Below, piece by piece: positions 5,781 through 7,671 of a DNA stretch of 7,671 bases. This stretch comes from Verrucomicrobiota bacterium. Its GTDB lineage: Bacteria > Verrucomicrobiota > Verrucomicrobiia > Limisphaerales > J093. The translations under genes and the position numbers were made by a program. The DNA lies in contig RFJD01000383.1 in the NCBI GenBank assembly GCA_003695015.1, positions 1-7,671 of the forward strand, read 5' to 3'. Under the pieces are notes generated by a model, which saw only the letters and a list, made by a program, of their open reading frames with translations, was not told the DNA's origin and made no database searches. How positions within the stretch are numbered: the stretch's first letter is position 1; every line of letters begins with the position of its first letter.

Positions 5781-7259
5781 ATGTCTCAGGGCATGGACCT
5801 GTCCCAGCAACTGTCGCTCCAGCAAACCCTGGCGCCGCAGTTGCAGCACTCGCTGGCGCTTCTCCAAGCGCCCGCCCTCGAATTGCGCGCCCTGATCAAC
5901 CAGGAACTGGCCCAGAATCCCGTCCTCGAAGAAGCCCCGGCAGTGACCGCCGACCCCGACGATGGCGAGGTCCCTTCGGCCGGGGACCGAGCCGACAACC
6001 CGGAGGCGGCTTCGGACTCCGGCGAGGGGGGCAACGGCGAGCCGGTTGACGATCTCCAAGCGGAGCTGGAGCGCCTGGTGCAGATGGACGAGGAATGGCG
6101 GGAGTACTTCAGCCAGACCCAGGTCCCGTTGCGCAGCCGGGAGGTCGAGCAGGAGAAGCGGGAGTACATGATGAACTCCCTCACCTCCGAAACCTCCCTC
6201 CAGGAGCACCTGCTCGATCAGGTCCGTCTCGGGGACTTTTCAGATGAGGACCGGCGGGTGGCGGAGCTGATCGTCGGCAACATCGACGACCACGGCTACC
6301 TCCAAGCCAGCGTGCATGAGCTGGTGCTGGCCACGGGGGAGGACGCCGACCGCGTGAGGCGCGTTCTCCGGTACATCCAGCAGAACTTTCATCCCCCCGG
6401 CGTCGCCGCCCGGGACCTCCGCGAGTGCCTGATGATCCAACTCGAACGGGCGGGACGCACCGACAGCCTCGAGTACAAGATCCTCCGCGATCACATGAAG
6501 CTGCTGGCCCGCCGGCGGCTGCCCGAGCTGGCACGGGCCACCGGCCGGCCGTTGTGGGTGGTCCAGGAAGCCGTCGAACGCATCGGCCAACTCGAGCCCC
6601 GCCCCGGCCGGGCCTTCTCCTCGGGCGAGGGCGCCTATGTCGTGCCCGAGTTGACCATCGAGAAGGTCAACGGCGAGTACCAAGTCTTCCTCCACAACGA
6701 CCACCTGCCCCGGATCCGGATCAGCAACACCTACAAGGACCTCTTGGCGGCAGCCCGGACCAGCCCGGAGGTTCGCAGCTACCTCCGGGAGAAAATCCGT
6801 TCCGGCCGGTTCTTGATCCGCAGCCTCCACCAGCGTCAGGAAACGCTCCGGCGCGTTGCCGAGGAAATCGTCCGCCGTCAGAAGGACTTCTTCGACCACG
6901 GCGTCAGCCACCTCAAGCCGATGACGTTGGCCGAGGTGGCCGAGGCAGTGGGGCTTCACGAAACCACCGTCAGCCGTGCGGTCTCCGGCAAGTACGCCCA
7001 GACGCCCCAGGGGCTCATCGAGCTGAAGTCCCTGTTCACCACCGGGGTGTCCACCGAGGACGGCCAGCGCGTTTCCAGCCGCACCGTCAAGGAGATCATC
7101 GCCGACCTGGTGGCTCATGAGGACCCGCACAATCCGCTCTCCGACGACGCGCTGGTTCAGGCGCTCCGCGAAAGAGGCATCCAGATGGCCCGGCGCACCG
7201 TGGCCAAGTACCGGTCGGAGCTGAACATCCTGCCGTCCCACCTCCGGCGGGTGTATTGA
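5781..7259 (+). CDS. rpoN: RNA polymerase sigma-54 factor
   Basis: This 492-residue alternative sigma factor recognises -24/-12 promoters and needs an AAA+ activator to open DNA. All regions are present. Region I, the activator-interacting domain, is at about 8-52 (Gln/Leu-rich QQLSLQQTLAPQLQHSLALL, ending NPVLEE). A low-complexity acidic region II spans about 53-110. The core-binding domain is at about 125-345. The helix-turn-helix is at about 381-402 (MTLAEVAEAVGLHETTVSRAV), followed by SGKYAQTPQGLIELKSLF. The C-terminal RpoN box is ARRTVAKYRS (470-479) with LNILPSHLRR at the very end. The length is slightly above the E. coli 477, mostly in region II. Met5 is an alternative start; ATG 5781 fits the candidate promoter and precedes the conserved region. 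The next gene begins 16 bp downstream. Confidence 0.98.
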   Translation: MSQGMDLSQQLSLQQTLAPQLQHSLALLQAPALELRALINQELAQNPVLEEAPAVTADPDDGEVPSAGDRADNPEAASDSGEGGNGEPVDDLQAELERLVQMDEEWREYFSQTQVPLRSREVEQEKREYMMNSLTSETSLQEHLLDQVRLGDFSDEDRRVAELIVGNIDDHGYLQASVHELVLATGEDADRVRRVLRYIQQNFHPPGVAARDLRECLMIQLERAGRTDSLEYKILRDHMKLLARRRLPELARATGRPLWVVQEAVERIGQLEPRPGRAFSSGEGAYVVPELTIEKVNGEYQVFLHNDHLPRIRISNTYKDLLAAARTSPEVRSYLREKIRSGRFLIRSLHQRQETLRRVAEEIVRRQKDFFDHGVSHLKPMTLAEVAEAVGLHETTVSRAVSGKYAQTPQGLIELKSLFTTGVSTEDGQRVSSRTVKEIIADLVAHEDPHNPLSDDALVQALRERGIQMARRTVAKYRSELNILPSHLRRVY

Positions 7260-7261
7260 GC

Positions 7262-7266
7262 GGAGG
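7262..7266 (+). promoter_or_regulatory. Strong Shine-Dalgarno for the gene after rpoN
   Basis: GGAGG lies directly behind the rpoN stop codon and 9 bases before the ATG at 7276. It supports that start and is the only clear ribosome-binding site before a gene start in this window. Confidence 0.75.
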
Positions 7267-7275
7267 AACCGCCCG

Positions 7276-7671
7276 ATGGCCGGCCGACGCCACTGTCCCG
7301 CCTGCGGCCAGTCGCTCCCCGCCCGACACCGCCGGACCGAGTGTCCGCACTGCGGCGCCCTGCTGCGGCCGGCCCGGCCGCCGGCCGCCACCAAGCCCAT
7401 CCAGCCACCCGCCCGTCTGGGTCCGTGGGAACTGGGGCGCAGGATCGCGGAGTTTCCGGAAGGCGACCTTCACGAGGCCCGGCATGTCGAGAACGGTCGC
7501 ACCGGGTGGCTCCGTCATTTCCACCTTGGGGCGCCGGTGACGCCTCCGCCGGGTTCGCCGGATCCGGCCGCACGTCTCGAACGCCTTGCTCAACTCGCCC
7601 ACCCGGCGCTTCCCCGATGGCTCGGCCACGGACGTGAGGGCGAGTGGGCGTACGTGGTGTTCGAGCCACCC
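7276..7671 (+). CDS. Zinc-ribbon protein with kinase-like N-lobe (3' end outside window)
   Basis: The frame is open from ATG 7276 to the window end (132 residues, no stop), so the gene is truncated by the window edge. Residues 7-26 carry two CxxC pairs, CPAC (7-10) and CPHC (23-26), typical of a small zinc ribbon. A Pro/Ala-rich linker follows. Residues 48-130 then resemble the N-lobe of bacterial Ser/Thr kinases: LGPWELGRRI (48-57) like the first strand, EARHVENGRTG (67-77), a HPALPRWLGHG segment (109-119) like the HPNIV motif, and YVVFE (126-130) like the hinge strand. The glycine loop (AEFPEG) and the usual VAxK lysine (GWLRHF) are not conserved, which suggests a pseudokinase. The catalytic loop lies beyond the window, so the kinase call is inference. 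A strong Shine-Dalgarno and a 16-bp gap to rpoN suggest co-transcription. Confidence 0.72.
   Translation, partial: MAGRRHCPACGQSLPARHRRTECPHCGALLRPARPPAATKPIQPPARLGPWELGRRIAEFPEGDLHEARHVENGRTGWLRHFHLGAPVTPPPGSPDPAARLERLAQLAHPALPRWLGHGREGEWAYVVFEPP

Noticed and set aside
4554..6209. Minus-strand open frame of 551 codons across aroC and the start of rpoN
   Set aside because: It is antisense to two certain genes and crosses their intergenic gap. Its His/Gly/Arg/Val-rich composition shows no family motif.
6240..7400. Minus-strand open frame of 386 codons opposite rpoN
   Set aside because: It is entirely antisense to rpoN and the following gene. Absence of stops is expected from the GC-rich codon use of rpoN.
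1..7671. CRISPR array, tRNA or rRNA genes, insertion sequence, toxin-antitoxin or defence cassette
   Set aside because: I looked on both strands and saw no regularly spaced repeats, cloverleaf-like segments, transposase motifs or terminal repeats. The window is ordinary chromosomal backbone.

Overview
This is a high-GC bacterial chromosomal segment made almost entirely of conserved housekeeping genes. The set comprises the end of a TPR protein, trpC, prfB, a DCC-family thiol protein, a Mn-type superoxide dismutase, aroC, rpoN, and the start of a zinc-ribbon/kinase-like protein. The phylum cannot be fixed from one window. The very high GC, the near absence of Shine-Dalgarno sequences before start codons and the unlinked trp/aro genes would fit a GC-rich Verrucomicrobiota-type bacterium, but this is a low-confidence inference.

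Layout. The TPR fragment (2-838, +) runs into a 184-bp convergent gap that carries two small palindromes. Next comes a minus-strand pair, prfB then trpC (2995 down to 1023), separated by 16 bp and probably co-transcribed. prfB (peptide chain release factor 2) is encoded in two frames joined by a classic programmed +1 frameshift (CTT TGA C preceded by GGAGG). A 138-bp divergent gap separates prfB from the DCC protein gene (3134-3583, +). After a 213-bp gap holding a hairpin and a probable promoter comes sodA (3797-4423, +), closed by a good stem-loop terminator. aroC (4593-5681, +) and rpoN (5781-7259, +) follow. A gene that runs off the window (7276 onward) starts 16 bp after rpoN behind a strong GGAGG; it encodes two CxxC pairs followed by what looks like the N-lobe of a degenerate Ser/Thr kinase.

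How the genes relate. trpC and aroC are steps of aromatic amino acid biosynthesis but lie in different transcription units. prfB and rpoN are information-processing genes with unusual control features: the prfB frameshift lets release factor 2 limit its own synthesis, and promoter-like hexamers before both prfB and rpoN lie so close to the ATG that leaderless or nearly leaderless mRNAs are predicted. No mobile element, CRISPR array, tRNA, rRNA or defence cassette is visible. The points most worth a second look are the prfB recoding site, the zinc-ribbon/kinase-like gene behind rpoN, and the contrast between SD-poor gene starts and strong SD use at the frameshift site and at that last gene.
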